From the NCBI RefSeq assembly GCF_013350005.1, contig NZ_JABVWW010000001.1:248001-312000 (forward strand): 64,000 nucleotides of DNA. The letters are read 5' to 3'. Below are positions 46,383-56,570 of this stretch, piece after piece. The DNA is from Methylocystis silviterrae (GTDB taxonomy: Bacteria; Pseudomonadota; Alphaproteobacteria; Rhizobiales; Beijerinckiaceae). The notes beneath the pieces were generated by a model. The model was not told where the DNA came from, ran no database searches, and saw only the letters and a program-made list of their open reading frames with translations. How positions within the stretch are numbered: position 1 is the stretch's first letter; every line of letters begins with the position of its first letter. A program made the position numbers and the translations under genes.

Positions 46383-47744
46383 ATGCCGAAATCCAGAAGC
46401 GCGCTCGCGATCGTCCTTGCCGCCGGCGAAGGCACGCGGATGAAATCCGACCGGCCGAAGGCGCTGCACGAGGTCGCCGGCCGCTCCATGCTCGCCAATG
46501 TGCTGTCGAGCGCCGCGACGGCGGGCGTCGGCCGCGTCGCCGTGATCGTCGGCCCGGGACGCGACGACGTCGGCGCTGAAGCGCGCCGCACTATCGCTGA
46601 CGTAGACATCTTCGTGCAGAGCGAACGGCTCGGCACGGCGCACGCCGTTCTCGCCGCGCGCGCCGCCATCGCCGAAGGATGCGACGACCTGCTGGTGCTC
46701 TTTGCCGATACGCCGCTGGTGACGGCGCCGACGATCGGCGCCTTGCGCGCCGCCCTCCGCGAAGGCGCGGCAGTCGCCGTTCTTGGATTTTGGGCTGCGA
46801 ACCCCTTCGGCTACGGACGGCTCTTGCGCGACGACTCGGGGCGTCTCGTCGCCATCCGCGAGGAAAAAGACGCCACCGATGAAGAACGCGCGGTCACGCT
46901 CTGCAACGGCGGTCTGATGGCGCTCGACGGGGCGGAGGCGCTGCGCCTTTTGGAAAAGATCGACAACAAAAACGCCAAGGGCGAGTTCTATCTTACCGAC
47001 GTGGTCGAGTTCGCGCGCGCCGACGGACGCGAAGCGAGAGTCGTTATCGCCGACGAAACCGAAGTTCTCGGCGTCAACGACCGTATCCAGCTTGCGCAGG
47101 CAGAGGCCCTCGCGCAGACGCGTCTTCGCCGCGCCGCCATGGCGGGAGGCGCGACGATGATCGCGCCGGAGACGGTTTTTCTCTCCGCCGACACCGTAAT
47201 CGGCCGCGACGTGACGATCGAGCCGCATGTCGTCATCGGACCGGGCGTTGAAATCGCCGACGGCGCGGTGATCCACGCCTTCTCGCATCTTGAAGGCGCG
47301 CGCGTCGGAAAACGCGCGAGCGTTGGTCCCTTCGCGCGACTGCGTCCGGGCGCGGCGCTTGCCGAGAAAGCCAAGGTGGGGAATTTCGTCGAGATCAAGA
47401 ACGCCAATGTCGCGCCAGGCGCCAAGGTCAATCACCTGTCCTATATCGGCGACGCCGACATCGGCGCCAACGCCAATATCGGCGCAGGAACCATCACCTG
47501 CAATTACGACGGCTTCCTCAAATATCGCACGACGATCGGCGAAAACGCCTTCATCGGCTCAAACTCGTCGCTTGTCGCGCCGGTGACGATCGGGCAGGGC
47601 GCCTATGTCGGGTCCGGCTCCGTCATCACCAAGGATGTTGCGCCCGAGTCGCTCGCGGTGGCGCGCGGCCGGCAGATGGAAAAGGCGGGCTGGGCGGTCT
47701 CGTTTCGTATGGCGCAGGCGGCGAAAAAGGCGGAGAAGGGATAA
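46383..47744 (+). CDS. glmU: Bifunctional GlcNAc-1-P uridyltransferase / GlcN-1-P acetyltransferase
   Basis: 453 residues, normal length, from [20 protein letters not shown]. The N-terminal nucleotidyltransferase has [11 protein letters not shown] and [13 protein letters not shown]. The C-terminal left-handed beta-helix acetyltransferase runs through [26 protein letters not shown]-type repeats and [20 protein letters not shown]. It makes UDP-GlcNAc for peptidoglycan and LPS. An in-frame ATG at 46242 with a very strong AAGGAG site would add 47 residues of non-conserved, Arg-rich sequence; I regard the shorter form as the enzyme. It precedes glmS, as in many alphaproteobacteria. Confidence 0.95.
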   Translation: MPKSRSALAIVLAAGEGTRMKSDRPKALHEVAGRSMLANVLSSAATAGVGRVAVIVGPGRDDVGAEARRTIADVDIFVQSERLGTAHAVLAARAAIAEGCDDLLVLFADTPLVTAPTIGALRAALREGAAVAVLGFWAANPFGYGRLLRDDSGRLVAIREEKDATDEERAVTLCNGGLMALDGAEALRLLEKIDNKNAKGEFYLTDVVEFARADGREARVVIADETEVLGVNDRIQLAQAEALAQTRLRRAAMAGGATMIAPETVFLSADTVIGRDVTIEPHVVIGPGVEIADGAVIHAFSHLEGARVGKRASVGPFARLRPGAALAEKAKVGNFVEIKNANVAPGAKVNHLSYIGDADIGANANIGAGTITCNYDGFLKYRTTIGENAFIGSNSSLVAPVTIGQGAYVGSGSVITKDVAPESLAVARGRQMEKAGWAVSFRMAQAAKKAEKG

Positions 47745-47839
47745 TGTGACGCCGTTAAGCCCGCGCATCATCATTTGACGACATTTTTCGCCCATCCGCC
47801 TTTGGCGGCGCTCTTGCTATTATGCTTTTGGAGGTCGTC

Positions 47840-49669
47840 ATGTGCGGCATTGTGGGAATCATCGGAACGGCTCCGGTCGCCGGGAAAATCGTCGAGGCGC
47901 TCAAGCGTCTCGAATATCGGGGCTATGATTCCGCCGGGATCGCCACTCTGGAGAATGGGCGGCTTACCCGTGTGCGGGCGAGCGGCAAGCTCAAGAATCT
48001 CGAAGAAAAGCTCGCGACCGCGCCGCTCTCCGGCGCCATCGGCATCGGCCATACGCGCTGGGCCACCCATGGCCGTCCCACCGAGAACAACGCCCATCCG
48101 CACGTCAACGACCGCGTCGCGGTGGTTCATAATGGCATCATCGAAAATTTCCGCGAGCTGCGCGCCGAGCTGACGGCGAAAGGCCATGTCTTTTCGAGCG
48201 AGACCGACTCCGAGGCCGTCGCCCATCTTGTCGCCGACGCGCTGCGCACTGGCGCGACGCCGGAAAAAGCTGTCGCGGCGGCGTTGAAGCGCTTGAAGGG
48301 CGCCTTCGCGCTCGTCTTTCTTTTTGAGGGCGAAAACGATCTTCTGATCGGCGCGCGGCGCGGTTCGCCGCTCGCCGTCGGCTGGAGCGACGAAGGCGCC
48401 TATCTCGGCTCCGACGCTCTCGCGCTCGCGCCATTCGCGACGTCCATCGCCTATCTCGACGAGGGCGACTGGGTGACGCTGACGCGCGACGGCGCGCGCT
48501 TCCATGACGCCAGCGACGCTTTGGTCGAGCGGCGCTTTCAGCCGCTGACGGCCGGATCCTTCCTGGTCGACAAGGGCAACTATCGCCATTTCATGGCCAA
48601 GGAGATCCACGAGCAGCCGGAGGTCGTCGGCCGCACGCTCGCGCATTATCTTGATCTCGCCGAGGGCGTCGTGCGCCTGCCATTTGAATTCAAATTCGAT
48701 CCGCGGACGCTCTCGCGCGTCACCATTTCGGCCTGCGGCACGGCCTATTACGCCGGTCTCGTGGCGCGCTACTGGCTTGAGCGCTTTGCCCGCCTTTCGG
48801 TCGAAATCGACATCGCGTCGGAATTTCGCTACCGCGAAGCGCCGCTGCCCGAGAATGGATTGACGATTCTGGTCTCGCAGTCCGGCGAAACCGCCGATAC
48901 GCTCGCCGCGCTGCGCTACGCCCGCGAACAGGGCCAGCACATTCTCTCGATCGTCAACGTCGAAACCTCGACGATCGCGCGCGAGAGCGACACGGTGGCG
49001 CAGACATTGGCGGGACCCGAGATCGGGGTCGCCTCGACCAAGGCCTTCACCTGTCAGCTCGCGGTTTTCGCCTGTCTTGCATTGGCGCTGGGTCGCGCGC
49101 GCGGCGTTTTGAGCAAGGAGCGCGAACGCGAACTGGTCGCCGAGCTTGTCGCGGCGCCGGGGCAGATGGCGCAGGCGCTCGCGCACGAGGCGCAGATCGA
49201 ACCCGTGGCGCGCGACGTGGCGCGGGCCTCGAGCGTGCTCTATCTCGGTCGTGGACCGGCCTTTCCTCTGGCGCTGGAAGGCGCGCTGAAGCTCAAGGAA
49301 CTCTCCTATATCCACGCGGAGGGCTATGCGGCGGGAGAACTGAAACATGGGCCGATCGCGCTCATCGACTTCGCCATGCCGGTGATCGTGCTAGCGCCCC
49401 CGGACGCGAGCCTAGAAAAAACTGTCTCGAATCTCCAGGAAGTCGCGGCGCGCGGCGGCCACCTGATTCTGATCGGTTCGCCGCACGCCCGGGACGCCGC
49501 GGCCGCCGAACTCGCCGGTTTCATCGAAATGCCGGAAAGCGTCGCGGGCCCGTTCGCGGTCATCGTCTACGCCGTTCCGGCGCAGCTCCTCGCCTATCAC
49601 GTCGCGACCTTCATGGGCAAAGACGTGGATCAGCCGCGCAATCTCGCCAAGAGCGTGACGGTGGAATAG
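47840..49669 (+). CDS. glmS: Glutamine-fructose-6-phosphate aminotransferase (isomerising)
   Basis: 609 residues. The start at MCGIVGIIG, with the nucleophile Cys2 exposed after Met removal, is fixed by the mechanism and by GGAGG five bases upstream. The glutaminase domain has RGYDSAGI, GHTRWATHG and VHNGIIENFRELR. The two SIS domains carry ACGTAYYAGL, SQSGETADTLAAL and the terminal KSVTVE motif. It makes glucosamine-6-phosphate, feeding GlmU. No glmS ribozyme is seen, as expected outside Firmicutes. It follows glmU by ~95 bases. Confidence 0.97.
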   Translation: MCGIVGIIGTAPVAGKIVEALKRLEYRGYDSAGIATLENGRLTRVRASGKLKNLEEKLATAPLSGAIGIGHTRWATHGRPTENNAHPHVNDRVAVVHNGIIENFRELRAELTAKGHVFSSETDSEAVAHLVADALRTGATPEKAVAAALKRLKGAFALVFLFEGENDLLIGARRGSPLAVGWSDEGAYLGSDALALAPFATSIAYLDEGDWVTLTRDGARFHDASDALVERRFQPLTAGSFLVDKGNYRHFMAKEIHEQPEVVGRTLAHYLDLAEGVVRLPFEFKFDPRTLSRVTISACGTAYYAGLVARYWLERFARLSVEIDIASEFRYREAPLPENGLTILVSQSGETADTLAALRYAREQGQHILSIVNVETSTIARESDTVAQTLAGPEIGVASTKAFTCQLAVFACLALALGRARGVLSKERERELVAELVAAPGQMAQALAHEAQIEPVARDVARASSVLYLGRGPAFPLALEGALKLKELSYIHAEGYAAGELKHGPIALIDFAMPVIVLAPPDASLEKTVSNLQEVAARGGHLILIGSPHARDAAAAELAGFIEMPESVAGPFAVIVYAVPAQLLAYHVATFMGKDVDQPRNLAKSVTVE

Positions 49670-49674
49670 GGCGC

Positions 49675-51174
49675 TCAGCCCCTCGTGATGATCTCGACGG
49701 CGTTCTGCGCCTCGACAAGGGCGCTCTCGACCGCTGGCATGCCCTGACCGTCCGAATGGGCGAGTAGGACGTTGCCGAAGCGTTTTGGCAAGGCGCGCAT
49801 CGTGGCGACGATCCCCGGCGCGGCGATGAGGTGATGATGGCCCCAGCGCGTCAGCCGCACCTCGGCGAGCCGCGCCTTGCCGAACGCCTCCGGCATGAAA
49901 CGTCGCAGCTCCTCGACGATCGGCGCGGCGAAGGCGGCGCGGTCCCCAGCGAGCAGGCGCGCCCGCCCCACGCCAGGGTCGCGGAACGGCGCGTAGACGG
50001 TCAGGACGCTGTGATCCTTGGGCTGCTCGGCGGCAGGTAGCACTGCGGTCGCGCTGATTGCGTCGCTGAAGCTCTGGGCGCCCAGGGCCCAGCTGTCATA
50101 GGGCAGCTCCGCCGGCGGTCCCTCGAAACAGCAGTTGGCGACGAGATAGCTACCCTGCCGCAACTGGGTCATTTGCGCCGTCGCGGCGGGATCGACGCCG
50201 CGCAGAATGCGGCCGGCGAAAAAGTAGGGCGCGGCGACGACCGCCCAGCGCGCCTCGAGACAGCGGGGCTCCCCAGGGTGTCGCGCGTCGAACCAGCCCA
50301 CGCGGGCGTAGCCGTCTTCCGCCGGTTCGATCGCGTAAACCGCGGCGCCCGTGACGATGCGTCCCTCGCCGGCGCGTGATAGGCGCGCCGCCAAGGCGCG
50401 GGCGATCGCCGCGTTGCCTCCTGGGAAGGCGTAGATCGGCGCGTTGATCTCCGAAAGAAAATTGACGCCCGCATAAGCGGATATTTCGGCCGTGGGCGCG
50501 CCGAGCGCCGAGAGGCTGTAGGCGTCAAGCAGGCCGAAGAGTTCGGCGTCGATATGCTCGCGCCGCAAGAATTCCTGCAGGGAGATCTGGTCCAGCGCAA
50601 GCGCAGGCGTCGACGCCTCCCCGATCGGAATCTTGGGAAAGTCCGGGCTCTCGCCGAGGCGGCGCAAAAGCGCCTTTAGCCGCTCATAGCCGCCGCGCCA
50701 TTCCCGCTCCCGGGGATCCCCCGCGCCGGCCGCCCCGGACCGCGCTCTGTCGACCGGTTCGCTGACAGGGCGCGGCGCGAGGCCCAGCGTCTCGTAAAGC
50801 GCCATAAAAGGATGGGATATGTCAACGATATAGGCTGATCCGAGCGCATAATCGACATCGCGCCAACGCTCGGATTTGGCGACGCCGCCAGGATCCGACT
50901 CGCGCTCAAGGACGAGCACGTCGCGATCCCGTAGCAGCGCCGCGACGGCGAGGCCGGCCAGGCCGCCGCCAATGACGACGACGTCGATGCGCCGCTCGGG
51001 GACCGAAAGCGGAGCGCGCCAAAGCCCGTCGCGGATCGCGTGCATGGGCGCGAAACTGTCGCCCGTCCATTCGCCCAGCTGATAGGGCGGCTCTTGCGCC
51101 GCTTCGGCGCTCGGCAGGATCAACTGAGTCGCCAGCGCGCCCAGTCCTGCGATCGTCGCGCGACGCGTCACCAT
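49675..51174 (-). CDS. FAD-dependent oxidoreductase (amine oxidase / phytoene desaturase-like)
   Basis: 499 residues from MVTRRATIAGLGALATQ, a start with a twin-arginine-like signal; the longer ORF upstream lacks coding logic. The dinucleotide-binding motif VVVIGGGLAGLAVAALL is followed by VLERESDPGG (the adenosine-ribose Glu). It ends with the C-terminal FAD-contact region LLAHSDGQGMPAVESALVEA. Family members oxidise amines or desaturate hydrocarbons. The substrate is unknown. Probably periplasmic or membrane-associated if the signal works. Convergent with glmS at five bases. Confidence 0.82.
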   Translation of the reverse strand: MVTRRATIAGLGALATQLILPSAEAAQEPPYQLGEWTGDSFAPMHAIRDGLWRAPLSVPERRIDVVVIGGGLAGLAVAALLRDRDVLVLERESDPGGVAKSERWRDVDYALGSAYIVDISHPFMALYETLGLAPRPVSEPVDRARSGAAGAGDPREREWRGGYERLKALLRRLGESPDFPKIPIGEASTPALALDQISLQEFLRREHIDAELFGLLDAYSLSALGAPTAEISAYAGVNFLSEINAPIYAFPGGNAAIARALAARLSRAGEGRIVTGAAVYAIEPAEDGYARVGWFDARHPGEPRCLEARWAVVAAPYFFAGRILRGVDPAATAQMTQLRQGSYLVANCCFEGPPAELPYDSWALGAQSFSDAISATAVLPAAEQPKDHSVLTVYAPFRDPGVGRARLLAGDRAAFAAPIVEELRRFMPEAFGKARLAEVRLTRWGHHHLIAAPGIVATMRALPKRFGNVLLAHSDGQGMPAVESALVEAQNAVEIITRG

Positions 51175-51224
51175 GGCCGCTTCCAAAGACAACAAGCTCG
51201 ATACTGCATGCCGTTCCACTGAGG

Positions 51225-52202
51225 GTGAGCGTCGCCATTGACAGGGGGCGGGCTGAACTGGTCTATGCGGGCGACGCCGCGCCAGGCGCGATAGCTTCGA
51301 TCGGCGCACGATCCCGTCCGAGGGACGCCTCGCGCTTTTCGAAACCAAGTTCTGAACCTGAAAGGACGCGCCGACACTTGCTCGCCTCGATCCCTCCTGT
51401 CTATGTCGCGCCCTTCGAACGGGCCTGGCGCAACCGGGAGCTTATCCGCGCCGTCGTGCGGCGCGAGTTCATTTCCCGATTTCGCGGCTCGGCGCTTGGA
51501 CCGCTCTGGGCGGTGCTCTCGCCGCTCTTCATGCTGCTCACCTATACCGCGCTGTTCTCGATCACGGTTCCTCAGCTTTCCGCCGGCGTGAGCGTCACTG
51601 ACTATGCAAGCTCGATTTTCATCGGGCTTATTGTCTTCAATCTGTTTAGCGAACTCGCCTATCGGGCCCCAATGCTCTTGCACGAGCATGTCAACTTCGT
51701 GAAGAAGTCGATTTTCCCCAGCGAAACCATCGCCTGGACTGCGACGATCCGGGCGTTCACCTACGGTGGAGTGGGCTTCGCCGTCTACATCGTCTTTCGG
51801 TTGCTGACGGCAGGAACGATTCCCTTAACGATCGTGCTGACGCCATTCCTGATCGCGCCCTTTTTTCTCTTTACCATTGGCGTCGTGTGGTTTCTGATGG
51901 CGCTCGGGGCGTTCACGCGCGACGTCGCCCATATCATGGCCTCCGTCGTGCCGGTGCTCATGTTCGCGACGCCGATCTTCTATCGCCTGGACCAGATCGC
52001 CGCCATGTCCGGATCGGTCGCATTGTGGCTGCGTCTCAACATCGTCGGCGATTACATCGAGATGCTGCGCGGCCTTGCGCTTGATGGAACAATTCCAAAC
52101 GTCTTCGGCTATTTCGCGCTTGTCGCGATCTCCTACGCCGTGTTCCTTGGCGGCTATCAGTTTTTCATGCGCTACAAATCGGTCATCGTCGATGTCATCT
52201 GA
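51225..52202 (+). CDS. ABC-2 type polysaccharide export permease (Wzm/TagG-like)
   Basis: 325 residues as drawn from a GTG; the first ~50 residues are poorly conserved, so the start is uncertain. The core begins VVRREFISRFRGSALGPLWAVLSPLFMLLTYTALF, the typical Wzm entry, and contains six hydrophobic segments. The export of O-antigen, capsule or teichoic-like polymers is the usual role. It overlaps the ATPase gene by 11 bases, forming a complete two-gene transporter. Confidence 0.88.
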   Translation: MSVAIDRGRAELVYAGDAAPGAIASIGARSRPRDASRFSKPSSEPERTRRHLLASIPPVYVAPFERAWRNRELIRAVVRREFISRFRGSALGPLWAVLSPLFMLLTYTALFSITVPQLSAGVSVTDYASSIFIGLIVFNLFSELAYRAPMLLHEHVNFVKKSIFPSETIAWTATIRAFTYGGVGFAVYIVFRLLTAGTIPLTIVLTPFLIAPFFLFTIGVVWFLMALGAFTRDVAHIMASVVPVLMFATPIFYRLDQIAAMSGSVALWLRLNIVGDYIEMLRGLALDGTIPNVFGYFALVAISYAVFLGGYQFFMRYKSVIVDVI

Positions 52203-52953
52203 GCCCACAATCCGCTGCGCGGGCGTCGGCAAGGCTTTCCAGCTCTATGCGCATCAGAACGATCAGCTCAAGCAGATCCTGTTTGGCCTATGGAAGAAGT
52301 TCTATAAGGACAAATGGGTTCTGCATGACGTCAATTTCACGGTCGAGCGAGGCGAGCGCGTCGGCATCGTGGGACGCAACGGCGCCGGCAAGACAACGCT
52401 GCTGCAGATTCTGTGCGGCATTACCCAGCCAACGAAGGGCGATTTCAGGGTCGGCGGCCGTATCGCGCCAATTTTGGCGCTCGGCTCGGGCTTCGACGGC
52501 CTGCTGACGGGGCGCGAAAACGCCCGCATCGGCGCGGCGATCCTGGGGCTGTCGCGCAAGGAGGTCGACGCGTGCATCGAAGACATCGCCGCCTTCGCGG
52601 ACATCGGGCCATTTTTTGAGCAGCCGATGCGCACCTATTCGATGGGCATGATCGCGCGAGTGGCTTTCGCGATCTGCGCCTACGCCAAGGCCGACGTGCT
52701 CATCGTCGATGAAGCGCTTTCGGTCGGCGACGAAATATTCCAGCGCAAGTGCGAGAAATACATCGCCGAATTCGCCAAAACCGGCACCATTCTGATGGTG
52801 TCGCACGATCTCAGCTTTCTCGCCTCTCTGTGCAACCGCGTGCTCTGGCTGGAGGACGGCGTCGTGCGCGAGATCGGCGACCCGGCGAAGGTGGTCGCCA
52901 ACTATCGTAAGGCGATGCGCGCCGAAGAAGGTCAGGCGAGCGGCGTCGCGTAG
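52192..52953 (+). CDS. ABC transporter ATPase for polysaccharide export (Wzt/TagH-like)
   Basis: 253 residues. Walker A GRNGAGKTTLL, ABC signature TYSMGMIARVAFA (the variant typical of polysaccharide exporters), Walker B ADVLIVDEALSVGDE and the His switch VSHDLSF. It lacks the C-terminal carbohydrate-binding domain of Wzt proteins that read a terminal cap. It therefore resembles the KpsT/TagH-type short form. Its stop overlaps the convergent LptF/G-like gene by 22 bases. The permease start is just upstream. Confidence 0.93.
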   Translation: MSSEPTIRCAGVGKAFQLYAHQNDQLKQILFGLWKKFYKDKWVLHDVNFTVERGERVGIVGRNGAGKTTLLQILCGITQPTKGDFRVGGRIAPILALGSGFDGLLTGRENARIGAAILGLSRKEVDACIEDIAAFADIGPFFEQPMRTYSMGMIARVAFAICAYAKADVLIVDEALSVGDEIFQRKCEKYIAEFAKTGTILMVSHDLSFLASLCNRVLWLEDGVVREIGDPAKVVANYRKAMRAEEGQASGVA

Positions 52954-54098
52954 GCGTCCCGCGCGGATGAAGCGCGTTGGCCGAGAAGGCGCTTGGGCTT
53001 TGGACTGCGGTTGAGCCGGGCAAGGAGCCAAACTGAAACGCCGACTTCGGCGAGGGCGAGCGCGGCAAGCAGCAAGACGAACAGCCCATTGATGCGCAGG
53101 AGCGATTCGAGCGCGACGAGAAAGCCGATGTGCACGGCTGGAACCGCAATCGTGGCGAGGCCTCCCGCCGCGCCGCGCCGGCCGGTGATGTTCCCGAATG
53201 TCAGGACGAGCGCCAGCGCGAGGAGCGTATGGGCAAAGGCGAGCGCCGGCACGCCGAAGCGCTTCGCCGCCTCGGCCGTCCACTCTCCGAGCTGGCGCGG
53301 ATCGCCCCGCGCCGCAGCATAATTGGCGAGAAAGGTGCCGGCCGACAATTCATAGACGCCGCGCCAGCCCCGGTCGGGCAGCGAAGCGCTGCCCTGCATC
53401 GGCAACGCCATGGCGTATTCATCGAAATTGGCGATGCGCACGTCGCCTGTCGTCAATGAGCGCGTCTGGATGCTGCCGTTGGAGAGCGCGACGATGACGC
53501 CTGATTCGTTGCGGCGAAATTCGGCGCGCGCCGCCGTCACCGTCTCTTCCTGCATCTTTTCGATCGAAAGCTGACGCACGAACAGATTGACCGCAAGGTC
53601 AGGCGTCTCCCAACGCTCGATGTAGAGCGTCTTCACGCCATTGTCGAAAGTGTAGAAACGCGCCGCGTCGAGCATGCGATGGTTAAGCGAATTGCGCACG
53701 ACATTGAGCACATCCTGCATGCCGCTCGAATAGTAGGGCGCCGCGAAATTGGCGAGCAGATAGCCGAGGACGACGACGCCGGCCGCCAAGACCAGCGCTG
53801 GGCGGCAGATGGCCCAGACAGAAAGGCGCAGCGCATAGAGAACGGCGATCATGCCTTCGCTCGACATGCGGCCGAACTCGAGCGCGGTGGCGACGCCAAC
53901 CGCCATCGGCAAAGTCACGTAAGCCACCGTCGGAGTCACCCCGATCAAAGCGGGAATGACAAGGCCGCCGCGCACGGCGGCCGGCGGCAGTTGGTAAAGC
54001 AGATATGACAAGACGACCGGAATGGAGAGCGCGAACTGCACGATGAGCACGCCGAACCCAATGCGCTTGAACAGATAGCGGAACAACAGGCGCGGCAT
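52932..54098 (-). CDS. LptF/LptG (YjgP/YjgQ) family permease
   Basis: 388 residues. An N-terminal helix begins MPRLLFRYLFKRIGFG, with further helices near residues 55-75 and 95-120. A large periplasmic region follows (YTFDNGVKTLYIERWETPDL, FDEYAMALPMQGS), and three C-terminal helices complete the LptF/G topology. LptFG pull LPS out of the inner membrane with LptB. Only one copy is visible, without the usual lptF-lptG pair or lptD, so it may be a divergent paralog serving the neighbouring polysaccharide genes (inference). Confidence 0.8.
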   Translation of the reverse strand: MPRLLFRYLFKRIGFGVLIVQFALSIPVVLSYLLYQLPPAAVRGGLVIPALIGVTPTVAYVTLPMAVGVATALEFGRMSSEGMIAVLYALRLSVWAICRPALVLAAGVVVLGYLLANFAAPYYSSGMQDVLNVVRNSLNHRMLDAARFYTFDNGVKTLYIERWETPDLAVNLFVRQLSIEKMQEETVTAARAEFRRNESGVIVALSNGSIQTRSLTTGDVRIANFDEYAMALPMQGSASLPDRGWRGVYELSAGTFLANYAAARGDPRQLGEWTAEAAKRFGVPALAFAHTLLALALVLTFGNITGRRGAAGGLATIAVPAVHIGFLVALESLLRINGLFVLLLAALALAEVGVSVWLLARLNRSPKPKRLLGQRASSARDAYATPLA

Positions 54099-54220
54099 GG
54101 CGGGGGCTCCGCGCTATCGTTCGGCGTCGCGCCGAGCGGCAAAGAAAGTTCGCGTCGCGCCGCCCAAGCGGAAGAGCGGCGCGCCGGCGCAAAGCGGGCC
54201 ATGAGGCGAGACGCCGCGCG

Positions 54221-55174
54221 TCACTGCTTGAACCTCGCCCAGGCGGCCTGCGAATAGTGCGTCCACGCCTCATCGAACACGCCATTCTTCGGCAGCGTTG
54301 TCGCGCCGGCCCAATGCGCGAAATAGATCTCCTTGCCTTCGTAGTCGACGGGCTTGCCGTTCTTAAATTCGACGCCTGGCGCCTTGTAGAAGCTTTCGTG
54401 GGAGGCGCCCGCGATGACGTTCGGCAAAAGCTCGATTTTCAGGCCCCGGCGGTGCGTGACGAAATTGACGAGCGGCTGGGCGAAGAGCTGACCGCGCTTG
54501 CGCACGTCATGGAAAATGACGGCGTCGTCGCGGATCGTCTCGATGAAATCGGACAGCTTCAGATATTGATTCGATGTGATCCAGAATCCGTCATTGAAGA
54601 GAAGCGCGTCCTTGAGAAACGGATAGTGGTCGCGTCTGTCGTTGTAGACATATTCGAAGCTCGGCGAGGCGACGATGAACTCCGTCTTGCCTTTGTCCAG
54701 ACGGCCGAACAGCGGCGTGAAGTCGCGAAACAGAATGACGTCCACGTCGACATAGGCGACTTCATCAAGCGGCAGCGCGAGCGCTTGCAGCTTTCGCAGC
54801 CGACGGCGATTGGTGTTGAAGATGCCGGGATAAAGCTCGTGCGAGAGCTTGTCGATTTCGGTCGGCTCTTCGCCGACGTAATGCGCCCCGTAGATTTCCG
54901 CGGCGCGGCGCGTCATGCCGACATTGTCGTCATAGGGAATGAGATAAAGCGGCAGCGTGGAATTTGTGTCTCGGTAGCTTTCGAGAAAAGGGAGCAGCCA
55001 GTCGATGATTTTGTCATTGCCGACGATGGCTACGCCGTACCGCTTGGCGGGCGCGGCGGGGGCGGGGCTGGGCGCCGCGGCGCCCTCGGGCGATAAGACT
55101 GGATTTGGGACGCGAAGCCTCATATACGGGATGTATTTGAAAATGGCGGGCAAAAGCAAGGGGCGGCTCGGCAT
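54221..55174 (-). CDS. GT-A-like glycosyltransferase or nucleotide-sugar transferase
   Basis: 317 residues from MPSRPLLLPAIF; a start at MRLRVPNP (55123) is equally possible because neither has a good Shine-Dalgarno. An Ala/Pro linker precedes a Rossmann-like region (YGVAIVGNDKIIDWLLPFLESYR, LYLIPYDDN). YVDVDVILFRDF has the DxD signature of GT-A enzymes, and LFNDGFWITS and YFAHWAG are glycosyltransferase-8/putative methyltransferase-like elements. Exact family unclear. Divergent from the tandem glycosyltransferases. Confidence 0.6.
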   Translation of the reverse strand: MPSRPLLLPAIFKYIPYMRLRVPNPVLSPEGAAAPSPAPAAPAKRYGVAIVGNDKIIDWLLPFLESYRDTNSTLPLYLIPYDDNVGMTRRAAEIYGAHYVGEEPTEIDKLSHELYPGIFNTNRRRLRKLQALALPLDEVAYVDVDVILFRDFTPLFGRLDKGKTEFIVASPSFEYVYNDRRDHYPFLKDALLFNDGFWITSNQYLKLSDFIETIRDDAVIFHDVRKRGQLFAQPLVNFVTHRRGLKIELLPNVIAGASHESFYKAPGVEFKNGKPVDYEGKEIYFAHWAGATTLPKNGVFDEAWTHYSQAAWARFKQ

Positions 55175-55292
55175 TGAGGGAAGATGCGGGTCGGACGCCT
55201 CAATCTGAAACAGCAGCGAGTCGGCGCGCCTGAGAGGCCGAGTGCGCGATTTTCGTATGGTATTTGAGAACGATCGACCATGTTGCAGCACG

Positions 55293-56570
55293 ATGTCTGA
55301 TACGATGGGCCACGTTTCGTCATCCGCGGCGCGGGGGTCGGAGACCGCAGGCCCGCAGGCGCGGCCTTTCGCCGGCAAAACCGTCGCCGTTGTTCATGCC
55401 GCTTGGCACAGTTGCGGCAGTTATCAGGTGAACGTCAGTCAGATCGCCGCCTATAAGGCGCTTGGCGCGCGCGTCGTGTCTGTCGCGATGATGGACGATC
55501 TCGCGCGCCGTCCACCGCGCGGCGGGCGCTGGACAAATTATTTTGAGGCGTCGCGCGACATCGGCGCCGACCGCCGCTTTTATTCGGGCGCGCCGTTCTC
55601 CGCCTTGGCGTCCCGGTTGCTCGTCGATGGCTGGTGGCGACTGATCCACGGCGATCAGGCGTCGTGGCTCATCGAACTCGCAAAGCGCGCGCCCCTGCCC
55701 GAAGGGTTCGAGAGCGAGTCGATCGACTTCATTCACGCCAATCATTACTTCACGCTGCCCTTCGCGGAAATGCTGATGCGCGGCCGTAAAGTTCCCGTCG
55801 TTCTGGAGACGCAGGACATTCAGGCGCGCCAATATGTGTTGCGCAACAAGGGCGGGTTCTTCATCAGGCCCCAAGCGACTTACGACGACATGCTCGAGGT
55901 CGAACTCTCATGGATGCGCCGCGCTGATCTTTGCGCGCATCTCAATGAGGAAGAGCATCGCGATTTTCAAAAGCTCCTTCCGGAGTTGCGACATGCTCTG
56001 ATCTATCCGGCGGTGCCGTCGGCGCCCTTGGCGCGCGGACACGACATTATCATCGTGGCGAGCGACAATTACGCCAATTACATCAGCCTTCGCTGGTTCT
56101 TGCAGGAGGTCATGCCCTTTGCGGCAGGCGCCCGCGTCGCGATCTACGGCAATATCGACGGCGGCGTGAAGAGACGCGACGCGGCGCTCTATGAGTCGCA
56201 TCGCGCCTTGTTCAAAGGCCGCGTCGACGACATCGGCGCGGTTTACGCCAACGCCGGTTGCGTGCTGCTCCCGACCGTCGAGGGCCACGGCCTGTCGATC
56301 AAGGCGGTCGAGGCGCTCTCCTGTGGCGCGCCCCTGATCGCGGCCCCGCTGGCGTTCCGCGGCATGCGGGTCAATCCCGCCAAATTGGGAAATGTCGCTC
56401 TCGCCGAAAACGCCAGGCAATTTGCGGCGTTATGGCGCGACGCTCAGGCGCGGGCCGTAAGCGGAGAACCTGCAGAGCCGGAGCGAAGCGACACGCGCCG
56501 CCTGTACGAAGACGCGTTCAGCCCCGAAGCTTATGCGCGCGCGCTGGCGATGGCCGCCGCCACGCTCTGA
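55293..56570 (+). CDS. Glycosyltransferase (GT4-like), first of a tandem pair
   Basis: 425 residues from MSDTMGHVSS; earlier in-frame starts exist and none has a strong ribosome site. GT-B architecture: VAVVHAAWHSCGSYQVNVSQIAAYKALGARVV at the N-terminus, DIIIVASDNYANYISLRWFLQEV opening the C-terminal half, and GVLLPTVEGHGLSIKAVEALSCGAPLIA-type sugar-nucleotide site (E-x7-E-like). It is clearly paralogous to the next gene (HPAWHSCGTYRVVLGQIAAYRALGA). Acceptor unknown; probably surface polysaccharide assembly with the ABC exporter. Confidence 0.72.
   Translation: MSDTMGHVSSSAARGSETAGPQARPFAGKTVAVVHAAWHSCGSYQVNVSQIAAYKALGARVVSVAMMDDLARRPPRGGRWTNYFEASRDIGADRRFYSGAPFSALASRLLVDGWWRLIHGDQASWLIELAKRAPLPEGFESESIDFIHANHYFTLPFAEMLMRGRKVPVVLETQDIQARQYVLRNKGGFFIRPQATYDDMLEVELSWMRRADLCAHLNEEEHRDFQKLLPELRHALIYPAVPSAPLARGHDIIIVASDNYANYISLRWFLQEVMPFAAGARVAIYGNIDGGVKRRDAALYESHRALFKGRVDDIGAVYANAGCVLLPTVEGHGLSIKAVEALSCGAPLIAAPLAFRGMRVNPAKLGNVALAENARQFAALWRDAQARAVSGEPAEPERSDTRRLYEDAFSPEAYARALAMAAATL

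Noticed and set aside
47771-49348. 525-codon ORF on the minus strand
   Set aside because: Shadow of glmS, whose active-site motifs are unmistakable.
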